A DNA stretch of 64,000 nucleotides from Calliopsis andreniformis (lineage: Eukaryota > Arthropoda > Insecta > Hymenoptera > Andrenidae), in contig NC_135071.1 of the NCBI RefSeq assembly GCF_051401765.1, forward strand, positions 16,904,961-16,968,960. Reading direction: 5' to 3'. Both the position numbers and the translations under genes were made by a program. Shown here piece after piece: positions 47,042 through 58,900 of the stretch. A model generated the notes under the pieces. The model did no database searches and was not told the origin of the DNA. It was given only the letters and a program-made list of their open reading frames with translations. The first letter of the stretch is position 1; every line of letters starts with the position of its first letter.

Positions 47042-47182
47042 TGAAGCTAGCCGCTGGCTGAGCATGATCCGCGGCCGTGGCTGCGGACGGAGGGGTGTAA
47101 CTGCTGCAGTAGTACGGCGGGTGCTCTATTTTGATCGTGTTTATTTGAGGCTGCATGTCGCTGAGGTCATGCAGTATGGACG
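47042..47182 (-). CDS. NfI: Nuclear factor I, exon with IKIE (SUMO-type) motif
   Basis: Encodes (A)SILHDLSDMQPQINTIKIE, HPPYYCSSYTPPSAATAADH and AQPAASF. I-K-I-E fits the psi-K-x-E SUMO acceptor consensus. Acceptor CTGGTTTCAG before 47182 completes the split Ala; donor CTTCA|GTGAGT after 47042 leaves phase 1. 141 nt, skippable in frame. No close vertebrate counterpart recognised; the assignment rests on phase continuity on both sides and coding character. Confidence 0.85.
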
Positions 47183-47632
47183 CTGAAACCAGACACACAT
47201 TAGCGGTTACGGATCCTCGCGCGTTCGTACGTCATCCGCTCCTCCTCGTCGTCCTCTTCGTCGTCTGAGTCGTCTGAGTCGTCTGAGTCTGAGTCGTCGT
47301 CTTACGCTCCCGATTCTCGCGAGGAAATCGCACTTCCGCGCGCTTCCCTTCGAGAAACTTCCCCCTCCCCGAGCATTAGCGAGGTTGCAGGGGAGGATGT
47401 GGCTTTTTCGGGAGCGCATTTTGTGGAAGTGCACTCGATGCATCGAGGGTGACGGTGAAAAATAAGCATTATAGATTTTCATGGGGTTCACAAGTCTTTT
47501 TGACGTTAGCATCCCTTAGGTGAATTTTCGAAAGCGTGTGTAATATCGATGCATCGAGTGGTTGAATTTATAGGGCTTCTTTCGAATATTTCGTTTGTGG
47601 AAATATTCTTTTCTTTGGGGAAAATAGATATA

Positions 47633-47832
47633 CAGGGTGTCGAAGCTGAAGCAGGACACGTGAATATCTTTTCTGTTTTTAATGACACGAGCTTTACTAA
47701 AAAAGTAAAGAAATGATCAAACACAGAAGATTATTCTTCTCTCGAAATCATTTTAATTATTTTGTGGATGATTTTCGTGTCATTAAAAACAGATGAGATA
47801 TTTAGGTGCCCTGCTCCAACTTGGACATCCTG
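47633..47832. mobile_element. Mariner-type MITE with about 60-bp inverted repeats
   Basis: CAGGGTGTCGAAGCTGAAGC at the left matches the reverse complement of CTCCAACTTGGACATCCTG at the right; similarity runs about 60 bp inward to TCTGTTTTTAATGACACGA on both arms. TA flanks both ends (47631-47632, 47833-47834). 200 bp, no transposase. Confidence 0.88.
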
Positions 47833-48245
47833 TACATCTACATAAGTATGTTAAATAATACTGTAATTAACACATTGACTGTTGAAAGTATCTCATACTA
47901 CAATATTACACTTATTTTACACCCTTCCTAAGACCATAAACGCTGCATAAGAGTTGACAAAGTAAATTATCATAATTACTCTGAGATAAAGTTGTAAGTT
48001 AAGAGTGCTCACCAGCGATCACTTCACCAGTCAACTTGTTAATGTTAGTTCAATTGCAAACACATTAGGGTACGAACACATTATTACTGTCACGTCTCGT
48101 GAAATCACGTTACATATTATAGTAAATTTGCTTCATTCCAAACCAAGTGAATTCACTTTACATACTACAGTAAATCCATAGTATGAGCCAAGGCTTTCCC
48201 TTATTTCACACCTATTTTGCTATAATATGAAACAGACTTGCTATA

Positions 48246-48449
48246 CAGGGTAAGTCACACACCTGTACCACTCAAATTTGATTTTAAACCTCTCTAGAGT
48301 ATGCTCCTCTTTGATATGCTCCTCTCAATACAAATAATTTACAAGAAAATTCAGGTAGTACAATTACTGTGCTCCACCGAAACCAATAGAATCTACATTG
48401 TTCTTGTGCTCATCTCGTCAGGAGCTCACTATACGCGACTCACCCTTTG
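48246..48449. mobile_element. Second mariner-type MITE
   Basis: Ends CAGGGTAAGTCACACAC and ...GCGACTCACCCTTTG are imperfect inverted repeats (right end reads CAAAGGGTGAGTCGC), flanked by TA (48244-48245 and 48450-48451). 204 bp, non-coding. It differs in sequence from the 47633 element. Confidence 0.6.
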
Positions 48450-51400
48450 TATCTAACGCGAGTTCGTCTGACACTAATGTGTTCTTACCCTTACAATAAC
48501 AGCATGCAGTTCATCCAGTCTACTCGTAATCTAAAGTCACCAACGACAATGCATCCCTACGCGATCCCCTCCCAACGATCGATCAGTCTGGTCTGAGAAG
48601 AAATCGAAAGCGACCTCAGTGCCTGTGGGAGAACAGCGGCGCGAACAAGCTCGTTTGAAGCGGGCGGGGTCGGTTAATTAATCGTTGCCCGGCCATTAGA
48701 ATACGCTCCAGTTACACGTTGCGCTGAATCAGCGGGACCGTAAAATAATAGGATTCCGGTTTGTCGCAGTTGGCGACGCGTAAATATAGGGATCCCCGTG
48801 CACGACGGTCAACGACCAATTAGGTTGAGCTAGTGCCGCTAGAATTTGCATCCCGTGTAAGCAACTCGCTCGTAAAGCTGCGTCCCTCCCTGCTAGAGAC
48901 ACTGGATCGCGACTTCGGCTAGGGGGTTGTCCACCGCCCATCCAACCCTCACCACCGACGACCGCCACCACCAACGACCGCCACCACCAACACCAGACAG
49001 CGGGGAATATCTTCCGGACTTCTTTGGACCGCGTAATTTACGCGACACTGGCGATTGTATCTCTTCTGGGTCTAGTAATTTTATTGCCAGCAATGGGGGA
49101 AACTATTTCGTCCCTGGGACCTGTAATTTACGTTCCACGGGGATGGAGGGTGGGGAGGATAAAAGGTCACTTCGGCTGAGAAGATTACTTGAGGAGGTGG
49201 TCGTTCTCAGGTTGGAGATTTTAGAGAGTTTGAATCTTCTGGGGTGATTGAAGTTTTGGGGAAGTTTGGGAATTTTTGGGAATCCTAGGTTTTAAGGGAC
49301 TTGGAGCATTTGAGAAACTTTGATTTTGAGGATCTTGGAATATTTTTGTCTATTTGAGACTTCAGAGAATTTTTCGAAACGTCAAACCTGTAAGACTTTA
49401 TGGAATTCTGAGATTTCTGAGGTCCCTCAAATTAATGATATTATAAAACAAAAAATAAAACTGTTTAAGAGCAAGTATATCTATTTATCTCGACGAATTT
49501 CTAATTGGACCACGTGTGCTGACGTAGTATTGCTGCAGCCATTCGCGTTTCGTTTCCCTTTTTCTCCCCCAACCCCGAAAACACATCCTCCACTTTTTCG
49601 CGACCACTCGAGCGAATCCACCCTCCTCTCACAGAAAACGCTCACGACAGGATTTTCCAGCTGCGATCTCTCTCAACATGTCTGGTGCTTCATACAATTA
49701 CACTGACCATACAAGGGTGCAATTTCGTCCTTCGTGTAGAAAAAATTTGTGTCTAGTGTCTACCAGAAGGATCAGACATATTAAACCAAAATCTAGCTAG
49801 AATTTCACAAGAGATGGTTCCATTAAAGACATTACAAACAAATAACAGATCATCCATAAATCTTCGATCTCAAGAGTCACGAGAATAAGCTGCTTTTAAG
49901 GAGTTAAGATGTACTTTAATATTCCCCGTATTTCCTGGTCCTCAACCCCCAAAAGCGCAACTGAAATCCGCGACGACAATCGCCACCCCCAAGAGGCAGC
50001 GTGTTTCTATTATGCCCCGTCTTACACGTCCCATCACACACCACCGACAGGATATTCTTCTCTATTTCACATCATCCACCCCCGCGGAAATTGCGCCCCT
50101 TTTTATCCCTCGAACATCGGCAGAAAAAAAGCCCCTGGAAAATACCGTCACCACCCTGCGGGCCTACCCTTTTCCCTCGATTCCGCCACACATGCACACA
50201 CGTGCAGGCGCGCACGTGCACCGTGCATTGTTGACAAAAAAGGAGCGACGTATCCGAACGAGGAGGGGGAGTGGCTGGGGGCTGGAAAAAATTCGTCGAA
50301 AATCGCGCACGGCGCCGGGGCCGTGATTCAGCGAGCTCTTTTTTTTCGCCAGCAGGCGGGCGAACTTTGAAAAAATCTCCCGGAGACTTGGCTCAGGGGG
50401 TGAGGAGGGGGGTGAACGCCAGTCGGATGGTTAACCCTCCATGGCGCGAGTTCTCGTTGCTCGTGGGTGGACCGCGGTACCAGAGGCGGCGGAGCCCTGA
50501 TCGGGTTGAAGGGAATACTGTAAAAGACTTTTGGGAATGCAGAATCGAGGCAGAACCGAACCCTGGCTTTTTCAACCCCCGCCCTCCTGGGGATTGAAAA
50601 ACCCTCTTCAAGGTATTGAGTCTCTTGTATTGCGAACTCTTTAAACCATCCCGCTCCGCTTTCTTTTCACTGCACTGTCTGCCTGATTATGGGGAGAAGG
50701 AAAAGGGTCAAGCACGGAGCTCTCTGCTGGCGTGTGCCCTTTTTCTCGTTATCAAGCGACTCGGTACCAAGAGGTGGTCTGAAGAAATAGAGGGGCTTGA
50801 TGGGTGCAATTTTTACGATGGGTTAAAGCTGTCGGCCCACTTAACGGCATAGCACATCAGTTGCACCAGACTAACATCAACGTATGCAAATTATAGTAGA
50901 CACTGTAAAAACTTGACACAGTTAAAGGTATAATTAAGAAAAACATAGGTTCCCAAATCTCTCAATTTAACATTACTCAAATATTCAAATCTTAGAATTC
51001 TCAAATTTTCAAACACTCCAATATTCAAGTACTCAAATACTAAATCCTCAAATTAAATAGCTACAGACTTTCCCAATCATCCCACGCATCAACAACTCCT
51101 GACCCTTCCTAACATCAAACCGAGCTACCAGCGAATAACCACTGTACCACCATAAATTTAATAACAATCAAGCCCTCCCATTAGCCAAAAAAAAAAAAAG
51201 AAAAGAAAAAACAGTTCTAGAGATCGTCGAGAGACAGCAGGAGGATTCAGTCACCCCGTGAGCGAGACGAGAGAGGGAGAGACAACGATAGGCCAGGAGA
51301 AAGAGAGGCAACGGAGGCTCTCTCAGCAGCCTCTGAGGCCGTGAGCATTGTTCCCCGTCTATTAATACACCGGGTTGCATACTAATCTCCTGCCACGGTG

Positions 51401-52401
51401 ACGGGCGGAGGGGGACAGGGGGGGATGGGACGAGCAGGGAACTGCAAAAGGAGTGGAACGGGGGGGAGAGAAGGGGAGGAGCGTGCAGATGCATACGCCG
51501 AGGCGTTTCGAGGCTCGCGCCCGCTTCTCGATACGCGCTCCCCTGCCCTATTATTCCATTTAGCGACGATGCACGCGTGCCACGATGCTCCCTTCGTTCT
51601 GCATCGGCATGAAAGCCGATTTTGTTTGCCTAGAAACCGCTGAGACTGCTCGGACCGCTCGGGGGTGGCTACCAAGAGGCATATCTGGCGAAGGGTGAAA
51701 TATCTCTGGCTGTGAGGCAATGCGAGACGAGATAGGACTTCGAGAAATTTTGGTCCTTGCGGTGACTCGAGTACTTGAGATGCAATTTTGGTATTTATTA
51801 TAGAAAAGATAGATTGAATTGATTTTTCAGGAGTAAGAGTATCAGGGTGGAATTATTCTACGTTCGAGTAAAATAGAAATGAGAACAAATGTATAGAAGG
51901 GATGCAAAATGAAGAGTTGGAAAAATTTGTGAATTAAGAAGTTGAATGTTTGAAAATCTGAAGATAGAGAGCTTGAGTTTGAAATTTAAAATCGTCTGTG
52001 GTGAAGAAACTTTCGCTACCTTTCCGTAGCGAGGTCCTTGTTCTTTAACTGATAGGGCTTCTCGAGTGCCCCCATCGTGAAGAGAGTAAAGGGTGAAGGA
52101 ACACCAGGCAAAGTTCTGTGCGAGATTGCGAAGCGTTCATCAGGCTCTTGATACTGAGAGCATCGAAGTGGTCTCAGGCATGTCGAAAGGATAACTGTCA
52201 AGTGGCGGCCGCGAATCGCATTCCGCCTCTAAAAATACGTTTCCCGTTCGTTTACCGCCGACATTCCTCCCGATAAACAGGCATCGATAGCGGAGCAGCA
52301 ACGTCACCGATAACGAAAATGGTCCCCCAGCTACTGTGCACCGTTCTCCCCTCCCTTCGACCTTTCCCCCTCGATCGCGAGCATCATCGTCGTTGGTGAC
52401 T

Positions 52402-52592
52402 ATTATCGAAAGGATGCTTTCAAAAGGTTTTCCAGATTCGATTCACCGATTACCTTTCGAAAGCATCCGTGGCTATGGTTCCTGAACGAAATCTCTGTTC
52501 ATTTGACGGATCAGAGTGACCGGAGACTTTCGATAACCTAATCGTTCTCTGTTAATATCCATGCAAGAACCCACTGGTGAGAAAGAGATCGT
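52402..52592 (-). promoter_or_regulatory. Intronic blocks complementary to the NfI 5' splice site
   Basis: On the NfI strand, GGATGCTTTCAAAAGGT spans the exon/intron border (52593-52609). GGATGCTTTCGAAAGGT recurs at 52452-52468, again followed by a donor-like GTAATC. ACCTTTTGAAAGCATCC at 52412-52428 is the exact complement of the first and pairs with the second with one G:U. TTATCGAAAG (in 52527-52536) also pairs with CTTTCGATAA (52403-52412). Competing stems would mask or free the donor. Confidence 0.6.
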
Positions 52593-52594
52593 AC

Positions 52595-52693
52595 CTTTTG
52601 AAAGCATCCAGAGCTCCTTCGAGCTGAAGACACCTGTCGCTAGGATCGTGTCATTGCAGACAACACCGTTATATAGTTCGTGGTAGCCTGCAC
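52595..52693 (-). CDS. NfI: Nuclear factor I, TGVFSSKELWMLSK exon
   Basis: Encodes (G)AGYHELYNGVVCNDTILAT and GVFSSKELWMLSK. ATGVFSSKELWMLS aligns with the conserved VTSGVFSVTELVRVSQ that follows the DNA-binding domain in vertebrate NFI. Acceptor GTTCCCAG before 52693; donor AAAAG|GTACGA after 52595; phase 1 on both sides, 99 nt. If the donor is not used, the frame stays open for 40 codons and stops at TAG (52473-52475). The donor lies inside the complementary block described above. Confidence 0.9.
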
Positions 52694-52858
52694 CTGGGAA
52701 CAGAACCCAGTCGACGATATGTTTAATCGTTTCTTACTGGAGGTCTCAAGTTGGGTGAATTTCCATGGGGATCAATGAATATCGCGTGCTACGATTCTGA
52801 ACGAGATCGAATGATTTTTCTTTTGCTTGAATTTGGGGTAAAGAGGAGGGAGGTTTAC
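52694..52858 (-). other. Short NfI intron
   Basis: 165 nt with GTAAAC donor and GTTCCCAG acceptor; nothing else in it. Confidence 0.9.
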
Positions 52859-52912
52859 CTTTTCGCCGCCTCTCCTCTTCCTTGCTGGCGTTGCAGATGC
52901 CGTTGAGGACCT
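52859..52912 (-). CDS. NfI: Nuclear factor I, 54-nt exon
   Basis: Encodes EVLNGICNASKEEERRRK with split codons at both ends. Its first AG completes GAG from the phase-1 G of the DNA-binding-domain exon, and it ends in phase 1 at AAAAG|GTAAAC. Acceptor ACTGTTCCAG. It occupies the place of the variable linker after the DNA-binding domain. The strongly charged KEEERRRK could be an extra nuclear or contact segment. 54 nt means it can be skipped without changing frame. Confidence 0.8.
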
Positions 52913-55900
52913 CTGGAACAGTAAGATGCAACACGCCAATTAGATTAATGGGGTGGTTAGTAAATGAGAGGGAAAAGGAAGAGCAAGAAATGTCGTAAAG
53001 TGGTCTTGATGGAAAAATTGGTTCCTCGTATTTTAGTTTGTCTTCTATCCCCTTCTCTATTAAACTCAACTTACAAGGAATGTCACTTTAGTATCATCTT
53101 TCGATTCCGATGAAACTTGGTATACGAGTATTTTTTTTAGCTATTAATATTCATATTTAGTGAGTGAAAACCACCCCCAAAGGCAGAGTACAGAATACAT
53201 TTTGGTGAATATCTCGAGTGTCATTTACCGCATCTTATTGCTCACAGAAAACCACTCATTTTATATATTTATTATCTTCTCTACCTGCATTGGTATTAAC
53301 TAATGTTCCAGATATTTACGAAATTGTATTTTCCACCGCCGCTTCAGGGTGAACACAAATATCAACAGCTAAAGAAAAATAGAAAAGAAGACACCCAAGT
53401 GATGTTTCTCATCGAAGTAATAAATTTTCAATACTATTTCAAGTCCAATACATCGCAATTTTGATCTCCTCTACTATATTCTAATTAATAAACATCCCTT
53501 TATTCCTTCGCTCAATTTCCTCTTCCCTCGCCTTCAAGCCAAAGCCACCCCGCCCACTCTTATCACTATACCCCTCTTCTCAGCTCATCGAGGGAAATTT
53601 CCTCTTTTCTTTATATTACACCATCATCGTGAAAAACGATTTCGGGGATTCCTGAGAGTAGAAGCAAGGTTCTCGAGGTCTCCAAGACCTTCTAGCGCCA
53701 TCCAAGAGGGTCAGATTTGGGAAACGATATCCTCGGCGCATCCCATCTCACCTTCGCTGTCACACGGTGTTTTATATCGCGGGCACCTTACGCAAATCTC
53801 ATTACGCAACATATCACCGAAATACACGGGAGGCCCGGAACGGTGCACTCGAGTCCCTCGTCGAGGGTTGGCCGAGCGCGGCGAGAGTGCACAGGGATGA
53901 CGGGATTTATTCGACGCGGATGGAAATTCGTTGGAAAACACTTTGCGCAATCGGGACCCTCCTCTCCCTCGTTCGTTAAACAACGACTCGCAAAAACCAA
54001 CCGACCCGCTATAAATAGACGTTAACAAACATACGCGTCCACTCTTGCGAGTTATTTTTAATTGCGACTCAGCCTTATGTCGTCGTCGAATCTCGATGCT
54101 GTGGAGGATGAGTCCCCTGCGACCAGATCGCGAAATGGCTCGTCTTTTTCTCCTTTCTGTGGATTCCAGAGTTGTACTAACAGAGCTATACTAATTTTCT
54201 TTCTGTGGGGAATTCTTGTTTAGTAGATATTGAAGGTATCGATAGAGATGAGGAGGCAGACTTCAGAAGAAAATTCAGGTGATAGTTACTTGGCTCACCC
54301 TGTACATTTAGAAAACTATTAGCTCCTAAATAGTGTTTTCGATTTACCTGAACTACTAGAAACTAGTATTCTATGAAACATAAGAAAGATCAGCGCCCAG
54401 AAATAGTGACTTCAAGACACATTTAGCCAGCCATTTCTTTTTCTATGTTTTCCAAGATCCAGCAGCGATGATAACAGCCCCCAGAATGATATATCGACTA
54501 ATTGAAAATGAGGGAGATACTCTAGCATCGATAGATGATATTTTCGACCACTTGCCAAAGCAGTTTCGTAGAAATAGAAACATTTCGGGTAGTCAAATGA
54601 TCCAGTTAATGCGACAGCGGGAATTCGTTCGCGAAATCGACGCGACGACGAATTTGCGCTCGCGAGATTAATTGCGACACCGAGAGCGAAGGATCATTCG
54701 CCGTGTGAACAGCAAAATTAGTCTGGCTGGTGGTCGACAGGTGCGTGTGCGGCGCAGAGATTTTCAGAGACTGTTAGATAGGCGCACAGGCGGTCTTGGA
54801 ACAATAATAGAGAGCAGATCTGTTGACGCTATGTAATCCATAAACTGACGAGAAATTTTTAGCAGCTTCAAGGACGATCTCTAACTCTTCCTGCATATAT
54901 TTAAGAAACTTGATCTCAATTTAAAAAGGCAAGAAGAATTGTATGAATCGTGCACTGATAAAAGAAAAAGCTTGACTAATAATGATAGTAATAGTGAGAC
55001 CATCAAAACAATTGAAAGAACTTCACTAGAAGTTAAAAACTAAAATAAAAATTACAGTATTTTATAATATCCTTAGTATCTGAGGTTCTATACAAAAAAT
55101 TCACAGCCAATCTAGTTCAGCACTCTCTATAAATCTGTTTAAAAAGCATTAGTAGCAATGCTTTTCAGAGGACTTCTCGTGGAACAGGCACAGTACTTTA
55201 TATATATAAATCAATAAGATCCTGTGAAAAACTTAATTTTGACAAAAATGGTCTTGGGTTACTCTGGCTGTGAGCTACAAAAATTATTCACGTATATTTC
55301 TCAGGAATTAATATAGAGGATTAATCCCACCCCCTCAACGCAAAAAGTCATCGCGAAGTCATGTTTCAAGGGTAGCAAAGATTTTCTCTTTCAGAGGGCT
55401 GTTTTTAACAGGACGAATGGTACCCAGCATGGAAGAAGGGCAACGTGATAAATCGCAGGTACGAGAATATTCGTTTCAGGTATTCGCGGCAGCACGAATG
55501 AAAATCGAACATATAAGCGGGCGAGCAACGTGTCTGAGAAAGAAGAAGAGAGAGGGTTCGGTACAAGATGTCCGTCGCCTATTTATTTATAGAGCGAGCA
55601 CACATCGGCACGCATGGTCACATGCTCGCGTGCACGGCACACCGACGAGGACGCGAGCCTGCTCGCAAGCGCAGCGAGCCTTTTCCTCGGACCTCCACAA
55701 AATCATCCAGGTCCACGCTGGTCCACGAAACGACATTTCATTATTCACTTCGAGATCACTTATCGAGATTCATTCACTCGAGTTGAAATGTTAGAAACGT
55801 GGTGGTTGAGATGTTAGAAAATGTCCACGGTCTCAGTAAATAACAGGGTGAATTCTCAACTTGGGGAAAGTCTGAAGGTTCAAGAATTGAAGACAGTCTC

Positions 55901-58900
55901 AGTGTCAAGAGTCTCAGAGCTCGATCAAAGCTTTTTCACACAGAACTTGGGGCACTGAGGTTCGAAGCTTGAAAATCATTTTTATCGACACTGGAATTTA
56001 ATGAAAGATTAAAGGATCCCAAAAATGAAAGTGAGCAAAGCTTTCGTATTACAAAGTCTCATACTGTCTTTGAAAAAAATTCTCTAAAAGCTCCCTCTTC
56101 TTCGTCCTCTCAACCAGAAGACTCTCTTAAAAGTCTTCTTTAAAAAATTCTTTTTAAAAGTAGAGTCACTGCCAGAAGGATAGAATTTTGAATGAATTTA
56201 GCACAGAGATCAAAATGATCCATACAATTATTCCTAACAAACATTTAATTCCCCAAAAACATATTGTTTCTCTTTTACTATCGACTAAAACTAAGTAAGT
56301 ATACAACTGATAAGTATAAAGAGAAGTATGTTCCTCTAAATTACATATTTTCTCAAAGACCTGCTATTTTGACCCTCCAGTAAAACAAAACAGACGTAGC
56401 GTTAGTCTCGATAGTTCTACTATCAAATCGTCAGGGATGTGTTAATTTTTGGCAAATAACCCCCCGTCCAGGCGACTGCAACGTAATGAGAAGACCATTC
56501 GGCAAAAAGGACAGGGAAGCCCACGTGGGCAGCGGTTGGAAACGCGACCTAAGGTCTCCCCCAGTTCTATTACAGCCGGGGCCGGATAATCCGAGTCACA
56601 CGGACAGCTTTTCCCGAGGAGTTTTCGAGGCGGTCGGCTAAAACGGAGCCGCTGGTTCGCAGGCGAGCGCGGTGGCATCGCGAAAATGCGATGTCCGAGA
56701 ACGACACACGCGTGCAGGCACCTGTCCTCTCTCTAACACTTTCATAAGAGACGATGATACTTACGCAACCGAGCGATATTTAGCTCTTAGGGCGAATTCG
56801 CCGCGCACCGTCTCCTCTGTCCCCGACCCACTCCTCTCTATCTCTCTCTCTCTGATTTTATCTTCTGTTTTCTTAGATTGAAGATAGATTCCCTCGACAT
56901 AGACTCCCGACCGACGAGCTCATAGCGAGAGGCTCGTGTCTGACAAGGAGAAGAGCCCACGAGCTTTCGCTTTTAGAATAAGACTGGGTATAATTTCTAG
57001 TACACATATAGTGTGATTAAATCCTTATACTGTTCGTCGAAATGGGTTCTTGTTCTTGAGAAATTATAATTTCAAGTTTCAATATAAATATAGGCAATGT
57101 TCAACGCAGACACTTTGGTAGTGTTTTAGTCTGTAATAAAGATTGTGTACTGTGCATCTACTCTAGCGAATACCTATAAATATATAATCCTCAGTGGTGC
57201 AAGACTCGACTCTCAGCTATCGATCAGATATTTACCAGAAATTCTACACACAGCGTGTCCCACACAAAAATCAAATTTCTCAGTTCTCTGTACCCTACGA
57301 TAAGAAGATAAAACATCTCTGAATGCCTCCTACATTTTAAATGCCCAAGAGAAAAGGTACACCCTTTACACATTGTCTCCAAAATACGTCGGTACTATGC
57401 AGAGACCTCAAAGGAGCAGGAGCCTCGAAAAAGGAAGCTGAAAGGCTGCTCGATATTAGGAGGCAACAGGGCGGCGAAGCGAGATTGAAATATTAAGGAT
57501 CCCTGGTCCGCGTCTCGGCGGTACTTCCCTTCTATAATAATACCGTCTATTAGGTCAGTCGAAACGAACGGAGCAAGTGTCTACTTTTAGCATACGTCGA
57601 CGCGGCAGATAATCCGAAAGGGTCCCAACGCGAGGCGAAGCCTTCGACTATCCGGCACGCGTTCGCAGCCGCGGAGTTTATATTATTGCGGTGCCCGTGT
57701 ATATTTACAGTGAACCAGGAATTTTTATGATGTTGATCGCTCCCTGGCTCGCTGGATCCGCGATTTTTTCATCGTCCCGCTGGTTATAGTGATCGACGAG
57801 AAAGAGAGTAGCTTTGGCTATTGTCACAGAGGCCTGGTCACGAGATCTCTGAGGTACGAGACAGTGGGAGAGTAATTCCCAGGAGACGTTCAATAAATTA
57901 AGAATTGGAGAACTTAGGGTACGATGGGGGGAAGAATAGGGGAAAGGGTGAACTGGGTCATGAGATTTCAGGAGATTGTGATTTGCAGTGAGATATGATG
58001 GAGTATAGTAGGGTAGGGTAGATTAGAGTGGTATAGAGATTGGTGGAATGTACTGTGATGTCTGTAACGAGATGATCTTAGTTGCTTTTTTATGTAGGAT
58101 GGTGTTGGATAGGTCTAAACTTTTTGGTGAAGAGAATAGAACGAAGTTGATTACAGTAGAGTATAGTAAAATGGGACAGATTAGGATAGAATAAAGTTTT
58201 GTAAGGTATAAATAGGTGGATCAAAGTAGAGTGGAATAGAGTAGAATAGAGTAGAAGTAGAATAAAGTAGAATGGAGTAGAGTAGAGCACAGTAGAGCAT
58301 AATAGAAGTAGAATAGAATAGCATAGAATAAAAGTAGAATAAAGTAGAAGAAAGCAGAACAGAGTAGCATAAAGTACAATTAAGTAGAAGTAGAATAAGA
58401 TACAACAGAGCAGAAGCAGAATAGAGTACAATAGAGTAGAAGTGGGATATAGTACAACAAACTAGAAGTAGAATAGAAGAATAGAGTAGAAGTAGAATAG
58501 AGTGATATAGAGTAGAAGTTGAATAGAGAGGAATAAAATAGAAATATAATGTAGAAGAATAAAGTAGAACGCAATAGATTAGACTAAAATTCAGTAGAAC
58601 AGAGTAGAATTCAGTAGAACAGTGTAAAATCCATTAAAATCTACTGAAACGAAATAGAAAAAGCTAACATAGACCAACAGAGAAGACAGCAGAGTAGAAC
58701 AGACTAACACTCAGTACAATATAGTAGAATACACTGTAATACAGCACGTCAAAGTACCCTAAAATAAACCAGCCTCCAATCTACATCCCACCCTTACCTC
58801 CCATCTCACTGAAACGCAACACAGCGTTGAGCATGTCACCAAGTTGAATTGACCGGTAGAAGATCAACGATCGATGAAAAGGATCATGGCGCCAGCCCAG

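Larger units (their letters stand above)
47183..52594 (-). other. NfI intron (5.4 kb) after the SKELWMLSK exon
   Basis: Begins with the structured segment 52402-52592 described separately. Further in are two mariner-type MITEs (47633-47832, 48246-48449), a GC-richer block 48600-49150, ATTCAAAT-type low complexity near 50960-51060 and a poly(A)/AAAAG tract near 51190. Confidence 0.8.

Noticed and set aside
53070..53350. Possible transposon remnant with GATGAAACTTGGTATACGAG
   Set aside because: The phrase looks like a dispersed repeat, but no ends or target duplication could be defined from this window.
54290..54305. Solo CTCACCCTGTACA (mariner-like end)
   Set aside because: No matching inverted end found nearby.
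54468..54671. 67-codon + strand frame with varied composition
   Set aside because: Looks protein-like by eye but has no known domain, is short, and lies antisense within an NfI intron with no visible splice context.
58090..58574. Y/S/L/F-rich - strand frames resembling membrane proteins
   Set aside because: Artefact of the AGTAGAATAG array; no unique sequence.
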